DNA of 64,000 nt, taken from contig VZRN01005622.1 in NCBI GenBank assembly GCA_013397935.1, forward strand, positions 7,043,997-7,107,996. The letters run 5' to 3'. This stretch comes from Dasyornis broadbenti. Taxonomy: Eukaryota > Chordata > Aves > Passeriformes > Dasyornithidae. Below are positions 23,921 through 35,272 of the stretch, piece after piece; position 1 is the stretch's first letter; the number at the start of each line of letters is the position of its first letter. The position numbers and the translations under genes were made by a program. The notes beneath the pieces are model-generated. The model was not told the origin of the DNA. It searched no databases and saw nothing but the letters and a program-made list of their open reading frames with translations.

Positions 23921-24062
23921 GGGAGGCTTTTATGGGCTCAGGTGAGTGCAGAAACAAGAAAGAGTGAGCACACACATGAGAGAGAGAAAGGATGTGAGAG
24001 AGGACAACCAGGAAAGGAAGTGCAAGAAACAAAACTCACACTAAAAGCACAGGAGTGAGAAG

Positions 24063-27000
24063 GAGAGCATCCTACAAAGAGAAAATACACCTTCAGTTTT
24101 CAAAATAGTTTTCTTTGCTTACTGGTTTTATAGATTATAAGAGCATATTTTCTTTGTGGTAATTGCCTTTCTTTGAGGGTAACTCAAATTGAAATTTTCT
24201 TGCTCCCTTTTATTTTATTTTACAGTTAAACCTACTTTTATACCAAAACCTGCCAAGTTAGTAATGTTTTTCATTTCATATGCTAATTCTTTTAGTAGTC
24301 CTGAGCACATTAAACATCACAGAGCAAAACGAGAGATAGCGGAATAAAGTATTAACTCAATTCTGGAGTAGTTAGCACATTTTCTTTATCCTACATGGAA
24401 TAAGAAAGCCTTCTGAAGCTCTTTGCATCAGGAGTTTTATTTGAAAAAATATCCTTGTTCGGATCTAGAAGAAAATAATTGCCTGTAGCTCTTTCCTTTG
24501 CATGATATTATCGTCATCATGGCATGCAGAGACTAGATTGATCATAAGGTGGAGAGGGCGCATTTAGTAATGCAGTCAGGCCACTTTCCATCTCAGGTTT
24601 AAGGGTGGAATCCTGTGTATGGTGGGATGATAGCAATCCAGCTAAAAGGAACAAGGACTATATGGAGATGATTACATGGGAAGTGCTATGAAGTTCAGCC
24701 ACTCAGATCTCTTTCAATCACACTCCACTTTAGAGGAAGGTCTTTCCACATTCAGCTAATCCTTCTTTTTTATAACATATTTTGAAGTCCAGTCCATTTG
24801 TAAGTACCATCATATCCCAGTAGTTATAGCAGCATTAGCATCTCTCTATTTACTCTATGGTTTCTTTAACATAAAGAGGCTCCAGCTAATTCATAATTTA
24901 TCCACTACATCACTTTTATTAATACTTATTCTCTCTGCATTTTGCACCATAGAAACATTAACTTTTAGTGCCAAGGGCTGTTTCAGTTTATAACATTAGA
25001 TGTAGTATATTTTACAGTGTGCTGTCACCACATCTTTAAACCAACAATCAAAATAAAACATATAACTAGTTCAATGCTACTGAAAATCACTAAGAGGATT
25101 AAACTTTCACTCAGTACTTAACTTTACATTTTGCTAGCAAAAGTGGTGGTTAGAAAGGCACCATATGGGAAAGAAATAGACAAATGAAAGGGATCTTGTT
25201 TGGCTTAAATCCTAAGACCAGTGCTCGACTTGAATAACTGATCTGAACAACACTGTGATTAGGAGTGTCACAGCCTTTCTCTGCTGGCCTTCTTACACAG
25301 GTTTCTGCTGTACAAGAGGTTCACACTTCCTAACTGTCTGGAATTCTTCCCTGTCTTCGTTAGTTTCATTACTAATGCCACTGTTCACTGCCAAAGTACG
25401 TAGGACTACTCTTTCAATATTGCCTTGCGTAAGAAAGTCTGTCATGGCTCTCACATCCATTTCCTTATGGAAACTTTAGAAGGGCAGGGGTTTGTGAGTA
25501 TAGCTCAGAATAGGTTTAACAGGTAGTGTTCCAGGTGAACTGGTGCTAGCCCCAGTGTGTATATCCTTGATATTGGACAGCCAATTCAGGAAAATAATGT
25601 AGGGAAAATATTCTACCTTAACTAAAGGACTTCACAATTCAATAATAGATTTTATTTCTCAGATTTGTAGGATTCTGACATTTATTGGGCAGTGTATCAA
25701 ACAGGGGGTTGGGCAGTGTAACTTCTTGCCATTCATACAAAAGTCATGCTGATTTGGGGCCCTCTCTGTACATTTCCCATAATACAAAGAGTATTGTTCT
25801 GATTCAATTGTCTGACATGCTAAGCACCATGAGATGGAAAAGACACTGCACATTTAGAGTCTAAGATTGACCTTTTAACATAATATACCTACAAAAAAGG
25901 GGACATTTATCCTTTTGATCATTTTGTAAATGGATAAGGGACACAAGGTTTTGAAGGCAAATCTAATTTGCCTGCAAATCCCTTGAAACCAAGGCAATGA
26001 GTCTGATGTGAAAAATAATCTCAGTTGAGAAACCAAATCATTCTGAAGTCAACTCAGGACACAAAGTAGTGCTGGGGAAACACCCCATGCTGGAGCACTC
26101 CTACTAGGACAGCAAAAGACTCCCAGGTCTTACAGGTCCAATTACAGATTGGAGTAATTCCTGTCTGCCTCCCCGAGAAGGGGAGAATCCAGTTCAGGCT
26201 CCAAAGCCCCATCACAACCATCTTGTGACTATTGTGTGTCTCCAGCCTCCACATCACCACTCACTACACTGGCCCATAACACCGTGTCTCTCATGCTACG
26301 CCTGTGTCTCGGGTTTATGGACAGGTATGAAAGCAAACCCAAATTCAAATTCAACAGTATGAACAGATGTTCCTCCACCTACCCTGATGTTCTACCACTT
26401 TGGATCAGCCTGAAGTCCAGTTAAACTTTGTTTTTAAACAGAATATTATTGTCATTCTCCCAGGTTGTAAATTATTTCAAGCACTAAACTCTGTAAGGTT
26501 GAAAGCTATTTTCTGAGCTATAAACCAGTGTATTTTAACAGTATACGCATATGTACACACACATGTATACCCAAGCACACACTCTTTGCAGTCTGAAATC
26601 TTGTCAGTCAGCCTACATGAGGTAAATACTTCCATGAGAACATTATTTATTTTGTACAGCTCTTTTTGTTCTGTCTGTCAATAGTGTGAATTTCTCTTCC
26701 ATGGTTTCAGGTTTAGGAATTACTCCAGATGATCACTCAATGTAAATCAGCCATGATTTCTATTCATCAGTGCCTATTTGCATCTACTAAGGAACTGTTT
26801 CCCCAGCACCTTTAAAAATTGTCTTTAAACCCTAATTATGTTTTTGCTGTTCCTTATTTCTGGCTTGACTTTTTGAAGGGAAAACCACCCTTATATTGAT
26901 ACTGCAACTACTTTGTAGCCAGCCTTTTCACAGTCACAGGGTGACAGAGTAAGAGTGGCCAGTGCTCATACCTGGATCACCAGCTCATTTCCAAGCTAGA

Positions 27001-28677
27001 CAATCTGATTACTGAAAACACCTGGCCCGTGTCACAGGCATAAGGAGGGCTGCACAGGGCTCTTCCTTTTATGAAACACATTAATGACCTATAAATTATC
27101 ATTAGATGTTGATAACTTGTGGGGTGTTTTGCTGGGTGAGCAGAAGATTACCAAAGCGGACAGAATGGCTCCCGTGTAAAGCTTGTAAGGAACGGAGGTT
27201 ATCTTCTTAGCAGCAACCTTTAAACAGAACTAATTATTTCATTACAGAAACTATCATGGCACCAGCTTTCACTTGTCTGAACCATCTATTAGCTGAACCA
27301 GTCATTACCTCTCCCACAGAAACCCTGGGTGCTACATACTGAGTTTAACAGGGAAACTGGAACTTGACCTACTCTCACCAACAAAATCTACCTGACATTT
27401 CCTCTAAATGTTGGTTTCTCAACCGATACAAGGCTCAACACCTTTTTTTTTAAAGTGAACTACACAGAAAACAAGAAGCTGCTCCAATGGAACAGCAGAA
27501 TATTAGTAGAACGGTTCTTTCCCAAAGAACTTCTGAAATGAGTATTTTCAAGCTGTTACAGACTGTACCACAAAGCCACTGTTAACTTTGTACAAATACA
27601 CAGGCATTCACTAAACTATGCTCAAAATTGTCATTGAGTTCTCAGGGAATTATTTTTCTGAGTGACTCTTATCACAGAATCCTGAAATACCACTGCATTT
27701 TACTTTAAGTACAAACCAGCTTTTAATCCTTATGATCTGGAAAACACTAGGACTCTGCACTAAGATAGTATTAGCAATCAGGAACAACAATTTACACAAA
27801 GCAGTTGCCCTATTTGAGTCTGTATTAGTGCAGCTCGAATATTGATATTTATTGTTCTTTCGAAACGTATGAGTAAGATGCACTAAACATCTGGACAAAA
27901 GATGAAAAATGAGCAGACAGATCTACTGTGCTGTGTAAATACAGCAAATATACTCAGCTAATTACCATTACTAATACTGGGCATTGGTATTGACAGATGG
28001 TTAAGCTCTTAAAACAGAAACAGTTTCCATGGATTTCCTATTCTGATTTACCTGTTCGTTCTGAGCAGTTGCTTTGGAAGAGGCAAGGAAAGAGAAGGGG
28101 AAAAAGAAAAAGAGAAAGTGCAAAAAGCAACCCCAACTAAAGAGGATCTTAAATCAAGTCCTCCGTCTGTGTGCAGACATTGCCATGAGTAAATTAGCCC
28201 TGATGACTATGTTTTCATGTTTGGCTGCTAGAAAACTATTGCTTGAAAAGTTCTAGCAGTTCTCCCCAACTACTTAAGAAGGAAAACAGATACTATTATC
28301 TAAAAAAATCCCTCTAGTGTAAAACAAATTATATCATAAATATATTTAGTAATTTTATCTTACTTATGAGGCTTTTTACTGTATTTGGATGCAATGCCTC
28401 ATGACCAAATTTGCATGGTTTTGCAATAGTCACAGATAGTGCATGGCACATTTATTATACATTCTCTGCTTTATATTTTTACTGATTCATATTTTGCTAC
28501 ATACAATTTTGTATACAGAAACTCCTTCCTCTAGGCTAGAGAGTCTCTCTGTTGTTAGACAACCCTTACACCTTTTGTGATATAAAACCTTCATTATTTT
28601 TTGATAAAAACACACCCACCAGTTCAGTTTATGAACTCAGCAACCCACTAAATAAAAACACGTGTGCGTACACTTAC
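24063..28677. other. Non-coding stretch
   Basis: No gene was recognised in 4.6 kb of AT-rich DNA. Several minus-strand exon-like segments of 20 to 30 bases occur (for example near 27306-27335 and 28048-28067, the latter with a very strong pyrimidine tract), but they are too short to support. Confidence 0.5.
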
Positions 28678-28814
28678 CAGAGAAAAACAGAAAAGATTCA
28701 TGTTGATATTGAGATCCACTCCAGCACCCTAAAATTCTGCTCCACAAACTCCTGCCGCACAATGCAGTTCCTTCTTGCTCTCCCAGCTGTTTGTACATTT
28801 CTCCCTGGAGATTA
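28678..28814 (-). CDS. Candidate exon (minus strand), low confidence
   Basis: This 137-base minus-strand segment follows acceptor gggattttatcttgcag and ends at a strong donor, CTCTG|gtaagtgt. One frame is open for 45 codons, entered in phase 2 and left in phase 1. It begins NLQGEMYKQLGEQEG and ends in a Phe-rich stretch that is less protein-like. GC is about 45 percent and not sharply bounded. It would be the most 5' visible exon of the hypothetical minus-strand gene. Confidence 0.25.
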
Positions 28815-31800
28815 CTGCAAGATAAAATCCCTGCAATAATCCACTGGATTCAGAGCCCATTATCAAATGAGACAGGCTTTCCCAGGCCAGTACAAACTGT
28901 TTTCTGAATTAAAGAGCAATGTTTACTAGCAAAACAAAAGCACGGTCTGAATGATTTTCATGAACTCAGAAAATGCTCTCTTGCAGGCTGTTGTTTCCAT
29001 TAAAGTTTATCATCTAAGGGAAATAAAACTCTTTCTGTCTGAGACTACTAGTACATACACCTAACTCTGAGGCAAATCTTCTCATCTTACTGAGATTATC
29101 AAAAGCCAGACATTCTCATGAAATGGTTTCCTATATACAGGAATTAATATACAAAATTCAGTAGTTATTACTGACTACATTTTGAATGGAAGCTTCTTAC
29201 TTTACAGACCTTGGAAAAAAAAACTGTGAGCAACAAACAAAATTAGTAAAAATACCCACAACCAACCAACAAACCAAAAACTGCAAGTTATACACCTGTA
29301 GTCTAAAGAATAGTTACCAAACTGAGTGCATGACATGCTGATGGCTTGATGATGAAGATTAGGACTAAACCAATTTTGCCATTTGAAAATTTGGAAAATC
29401 TGGAAAATAAAAAATTGGGAGTGGCCAAAGCTGATCCATGGGTTATAGTGAGAGGTATTACAAAGTATACAGACAAGCAAACAAAGGAGGAGTGATTGTA
29501 GAGAAAAACAGTAGTCTATGTCACTAGCTGTTATAAATCAGGAAAATTCCATCACCAGTAGAGTGAACTGCAGAGTAGAACTGTCTAACAAAGAATTAAT
29601 GCTGAAAGTAAAGTGAGTCTCAATTTTTTTTCAGATTATGAAATACCTGAAATTAGACTGGGTTGGAATAATATTGCCTACCAACACACGATTAATTTCC
29701 CATAAATTAATTTCCTATAGCTTTTAGGCAAATGCTATGAAATTTGATTACATGAACAAGCAGCAGTTGGTACCGAAGAAAGAAGCTGAAATTTACCACA
29801 AATGGAGAGGCAGTGTCATTTTGTGACCAAGATCTTGATTTCCTTTCTTTGGGCCCACAGCTTCACATTTGTAAGGGACAGGCATCTCTTTCCTTGCTCC
29901 TACTTCTGACTGTTTCAATTTATTGTAGTAATTTTGTAGCCTGAATCTGCATCCCAGCAAATTTGAAAGGTTTGTACCTTGGCAGGAGAAACACATTTTA
30001 ATGTAAGTTGGTTTCTACCCTGAGCAAAACCCAAACAAGGCTCACACAAACAAACAGAGATGAGATTCAGGATTTAAAAAAAAAAAAAAAAAATCCTTAG
30101 CTTACACTTTTCCAATTTGCTGTGAAGTATATAAAAGTGTTTTTGAAGGCTTTTCCCAGGCCTTCTTTTCAGTTATAATTTGAGGTTGGTTTCACATATT
30201 AGTAAAGTAGGGTTGGCTGTGAAGAGCTTTATGACAAATGTTATCGTTCAGAAGCAAATTAATGAGAGACTTCTCATTTACTCCTCCTATAAACTTGAGG
30301 AACAGTAACAGATTCTGTCAATTACCACCTAGTGACACAAAAATAGACATTTGAGAGGCCAAGCTTGCCACAGATGGGCTTGCATTTGCTTTATGGCTCA
30401 CTCGCTAGTTTCCTTGTGAGGGAGCAAGTTCTCACTCTTCCTGTGCCTCAGGTTCTCCAGCTGGAAAAACTGAACTAAGAGCACAAACCTCATGTGCAGA
30501 GCACTGTGAAAGTAATGACCAAAAGCACCATTTCCCAGCTACAGAGAATTACTCCTTTTTTTTTTCTTTTTTTTTTTTTAATGCCTATTTACAGTAATAG
30601 CTATGTGGAAAACTCCAGAAAGACTGAAGAGATAATAAAATGACAATAAGTAACTCAGGAAAACGTCTTTCATTCAGACTGACTTAAGCTTTTGATTTTA
30701 GGTCGTAGCTTTTGAGGTGATTTGGCTATTTACTCTAAAACCTTTAGAAGGAAGTTTCTTAATTTTATACCACGGATCCTCGAGGTAAGAGTAACTAAAA
30801 AAGCGCAGACCTTACTCTGAGCTATTAAGTTCTCATTTTGCTTATAGTTGTAGACATGCAGAAAAGAGAAAAATTTAAGAATAAACACTTAATATAGAAA
30901 AAGCAGCCTGCATCTACAGTTACCGATACACATATATGGCAAGCAACTGTGTAGGAAGGCAAAAATGCCACGTTATTACGTGGTTTGGGGTTCTGTCAGT
31001 GTTAAAACTCTTCTTATGAAAAAGTAACACTTTAGATGTTTATTATTCACTGATACAGCCTTCTGTAAGGGTCAAGTTTGTTGATAGGCTTAAACTATGG
31101 ATGACATTAGACTACTAGATAAATCACAAACTGTAAGGAAACACCTACTAGAATAATTAAATAAGAAGCAACAGCTTATTATCAGGATGAATAATATAAA
31201 TAAAATACTCAGCAAGAGTTCATAATGCCATTTGATAGCACAGCTGTCTGTAGAAAGAATTTGAGCTTTGAAAGTCATTAAAAAACAGTAACCAAATAGA
31301 TCAAATTTAAAGGTAACATCGGTGTTGTGACCTCTATGTATATTTTATCTGCTATAAATAGAGCACTTTTCTACAGCAGAAGCATAACAGAACAGCAAAC
31401 TCACTCTATAAAGAGGGGACAGGAAAAAGTTTTTTGTCAAACACTTGAACCTTCACTTTCCAGCTTTAATCTTGCATTACTGTTAGCATTTAATTATCTT
31501 TCTTCGCTGCTGCATGATTTCTGCATGCTTGGGCTCTACATGCTCAAAAANNNNNNNNNNNNATGCATTAAAAAAAAAAAAAAAAAAAAAAAAAAGTCAG
31601 GCTTTTATATATTGTGTTTTCCGTTCCTGCACAATGAATAGACTTCATAGCTGAGATCTCTAGGCATCCTTGGCCTTTTCAGGAGACTGGATTTCAGCTG
31701 TGCATTCACAGTAAGAGGCAGTCCATAATCTAACATGGCATACAAGCAGTAAAGGTCAAGCCATGGTGCAGGTACTCACAACTGAGCCCCAGCTCCAGGC

Positions 31801-34359
31801 TCCCCTTTTAATGAAAGCCACTCTACTGGTGCAGCTTCATCTGGGACAACTCACCAGCAGGGCTGTGTAGTTCACAAATTTCTTTGTGTGATGGACAAAC
31901 ATAAAATAATGCATTAGTAGTTGTTAACTTGGACACATTTCAGTAAATCTGGAAACAGTATTTACTCCTATTTTCTTCCTCCTCTGTTTTCACCTCTTAC
32001 AGCATATCCATCCTTAATTAAAATGCACATCTACTCTTCTGATCATCATTTATCTATCATCAGAACATTTTCATACAGGTTCAAATCTAAAAGCAACAAT
32101 GCTACTGCCTGATATAGTCTGAGTGTTAAACATGTAACTACTCATATGCTGAGTGTTCACAATTTCTCTGTTCACTGCACATAAAAGGCTGAATTATTAC
32201 TTTATCATCATTTCAATTTAAACATAGTGCATTGCTACTACCTTGGTGGAGAGTGGGAGATTCAGAAATCAAGTCAGAGGCTTCTTCTTGCTGTCCCATT
32301 GCTTTGGAAAGAAGAACTTTCAGCACTTACTTTTCTGCCAGTGCGTTCTGCATACACCACATATTCCCCAACATGTGAGGGAATCCTGGAGGTGCACTCT
32401 GGATAAAGCCCCTGTCTCGTTTCACCTTCCCCTATCCACTTCCAACAGGCAGGTGACACAGCGGTTCTGTGCAGGGCTGTGTGATCCACAACCCATGGCC
32501 AAGTGCTCGATGAGAAACCCCTGTCTGAACCTGAGAGACTGCTAATATCAGACAAATTTAATATTTTGTGTCATGAACATCCCCTGAAGACACTCCAAAT
32601 GATAGAAAGGTCCATTTCAGACCACAAACACAATAGTGTCTCCAAGACAGAGATACTAACATTTGATATTACTGAATCAGATGTTCTAATCAGTGGCTCT
32701 AAATTACATCTACTTAATAGTTTGGAAAGGACCCATGAAGTATCAACTAAAAATCTGATTCCTTAAACGGTATTGATTTTTTTTTTTTTCTTTTAGAATC
32801 TCCTTCAATTTAGAGACAGCTTCTTCATTTCCTTCTTTTACATTCAGCAGCTAATTAAAAATTGGTAAGGAAAAAGCTTCACAACCCTCCTCAGCCCTGC
32901 CAAATTGCAATATTCTGTTCCTCCTTTGAAAAGGCAATCTTACAGATGCAGGGATCGATTCAATACAGCAGTTTTTGCACCTTTGCAATAAGGGTTTTCA
33001 ACAGAGTTTAGCTCAGTTACAGATTCTTTTAAGTTTACTCAACATAAAATGCTATAACATTTACTTCAGCCCAGAAAATCATGCAAATACAGACAGGAAG
33101 AGCCAATATTCCCTAACTCAAAATCAAATAGGCAAGTAAAATGCTTTCACAGTTTCCAAGATCCCAGGGAAGCTCTGTGCCTATTAAAGTCACTGGCAAA
33201 ATTCCCATCAAATTCTCTGCAATCAGAGTATCACGCACCTTCTCCTGCTAACTGATCACATTTAATCACAGCATCATAAAAGCCCATGGTGTTTTCCATA
33301 TGATTCATTGTAACATTCAGCTATTCCTTGAGGCTAACGTTCTTTTTAGGATAAATAACCATATTGTTCTTTCCCTTGTTCCAGAAGATTTAATTTTGTG
33401 TTTCAGAGCATTTATATTTGAATCAAAGGAAAAACTGCATCTCTGTTTTAGAGAGGAAATGTATATTTCCTAAACAGGAAGGCCAAATCCTTTGCTCGAT
33501 AATTTACAGAAACTCGATGAATGAGGCCCACACATTCTTTATTGCTATCTAGCACTATACTGCAATTTAGAGTGAAAACTGCTAACTTCTATCATCAGGT
33601 CAATTTATGTATTATCAGACAAAACTGATGTCTACAGTGAATTATGGGTATAGGAGTCATTATCTTCCCGGAGCACCTTGAAAACGAGATGTCTAATCTC
33701 AGTAATGTAAGTTTCCTGGTTAAATAAATCCCTTGCGCTTAGTAATTCTATGCATTTATAGAAAAGATGTCACCCCCCCACCACCTCCTTAGACTTTAAA
33801 AAAACATTTTAAATCCTCAAGGGGATTTGAATCCTCACTAAACAGAATTGATTTCTGTACTTACTACTTAGTATTCTTAATCACACATTTTATGCATTTT
33901 TGTTATGTAATGGATTGGGAAATTCAAAGAACCGGCCTGTTTTGCAAACATTTAGTTTTCCATCATCCCACTTCCCTTTTGCTTTGATGGCTTTTTTTTT
34001 TTTTTTTTAATATCACGATGGCAGCACCCTGCTGGAAACAGCTCCAAACAACCAGTGCTGCCCTCTAATTCTGCAGCCACCCAGGCCTGGTGTAAGCAGT
34101 TAGAACAGAATTTGGAAAGGCTAGCAGAGGTTTTCCAATCCACTCTGCAAGAAAGATTAGCTTTCAACTCTTGCCTGTGAGAATTCAGGTTAAGGCCTAT
34201 AGTCATCTATTTCTTTCTTGAGAGCATGATCCAAAGCTAAATGAAGCCGAAAGGAATCCATCTATCGATCTGAGCATTTCTGGCAATTTAATTCATAGCT
34301 CCTCTACCAATTTATATGTTATGTTGGATGCAACCTGAGGACACATCTTTCTCAGAGAC
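28815..34359. other. Non-coding stretch with poly-A/T tracts and a gap
   Basis: No gene or repeat family was recognised. Contains A18 at 30076-30093, an interrupted T tract at 30556-30579, a 12-base gap at 31551-31562 followed by A26 at 31570-31595, T13 at 32777-32789 and T17 at 33992-34008. The plus-strand segment 30702-30784 has acceptor- and donor-like edges with one open frame but no other support. Confidence 0.5.
31551..31562. other. Assembly gap (12 N)
   Basis: Twelve N directly after an A run and eight bases before an A26 tract. The gap most likely reflects a homopolymer that could not be resolved. A 104-residue ORF that reads through it is meaningless. Confidence 0.99.
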
Positions 34360-35272
34360 AAGACAGTGGGATTGAGCTCACTCTCAGCACGTTTGCTGAG
34401 AACACCAAGGTGTGTGGAGCTGTGAAGATGCTGGAGTGAAGGGATGGCATCCAGATGGGCCTAGACAGGCTTGAGAAGTGGGTCTGGTGTGAACCTCATG
34501 GAGTTCAGCAAGGTCAAGTGCAAGGCCTTACACCCAGATCAAGGTAATCCCAAGCACAAAGACAAGCTGGGAGGAGAATGGATCCAGGGCAGCCCTGGGA
34601 GAAGGACTTGGGGCTGCTGCTGGGTGAGAGGCTGGACATGCCCTGGCCGTGTGCGCTGGGAGCCCAGAACCCCCCCTGTGCTGGGCTGCACCCAAAGCCC
34701 CGTGGGCAGCAGGGCAGGGAGGGGATTCTGCCCCTCTGCCCCGCTCTGCTGAGACCCCACCTGCAGTGCTGCATCAGCTCTGGGCTCCCAGCACAGCAAG
34801 GACAGGGAGCTGTTGGAGCCAGGCCAGAGGAGGCACCGAGGTGATCAGAGGGATGGAGCAGCTCTGCTGTGAGGAAAAGCTGGGAGAATTGGGATTGTTC
34901 AGCCTGGAGAAAAGTTCTGGGGAGACCTTAGAGCACCTTCCAGTACCTGAAGGGAGCCTACAAGACAGCCAGTGAGTTGACAAGAGCATGTGGCGACAGG
35001 ACAAGGGGCAATGGCTTTAAACTGACAGAGTAGGTTTAGATTGGCTGTTAGGAAGAAATTCTTCCCTGTGAGGGTGGTGAGGCACTGGCACAGGTTTCCC
35101 AGAGAAGCTGTGGACGACCCATCCCTGGAAGTGTTCAAGGCCGGGTTGGATGGAGTTCTGAGCAACCTGATCTAGTGGGAGGTGTCCCTGCCCAGGGCTG
35201 GGGTTTTGGAACGAGATGATCTTTAACGTCTCTTCCAACCCAAACCACCTTGTGATTCCGTAATTCTAGGAC
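34360..35272 (+). mobile_element. CR1 LINE, 5'-truncated 3' portion
   Basis: The sequence follows the CR1 ORF2 3' region and 3' UTR: gacagtgggattgag, then the segment for frame-broken aagttcaacaaggccaagtgc-like coding sequence, the 'gaaaagctgggagaattggg' type leucine-rich region, a block about ggaagtgttcaaggcc, and a tail with gatgatctttaacgtctc and ccttgtgattccgtaattct. The element lies in plus orientation, starts inside the reverse-transcriptase ORF and ends in the characteristic short 3' terminal repeat. Its reading frame is broken by shifts, so it is not active. It is GC-richer than its surroundings. Nearly every short ORF on either strand between 34470 and 35240 is a by-product. Confidence 0.95.

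Larger units (their letters stand above)
20871..24062. repeat. Polypurine (GA-rich) satellite-like block
   Basis: About 3 kb in which the plus strand is overwhelmingly A and G, built from irregular, diverged short units of the type gtgagaaagagtg, gcatgagaaagg and gcacaagaaagg. Period and sequence drift, so this is an old, degenerate minisatellite rather than a clean array. It starts with an AT-containing header at about 20875 and an equivalent header recurs at about 23648. Because stop codons on the minus strand need tta, cta or tca on the plus strand, which are rare here, all minus frames are open for long distances, giving Ser/Leu/His/Phe-rich ORFs of up to 330 residues. No domain is recognisable in them. 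I do not recognise the repeat family. Confidence 0.85.

Noticed and set aside
20806..24058. About twenty overlapping ORFs in the purine block
   Set aside because: Stop codons are suppressed by base composition on the minus strand. Frames overlap in all three registers and no domain is seen.
34471..35238. Multiple ORFs of 70-108 residues
   Set aside because: They overlap the CR1 copy on both strands and reflect its GC content and broken ORF2.
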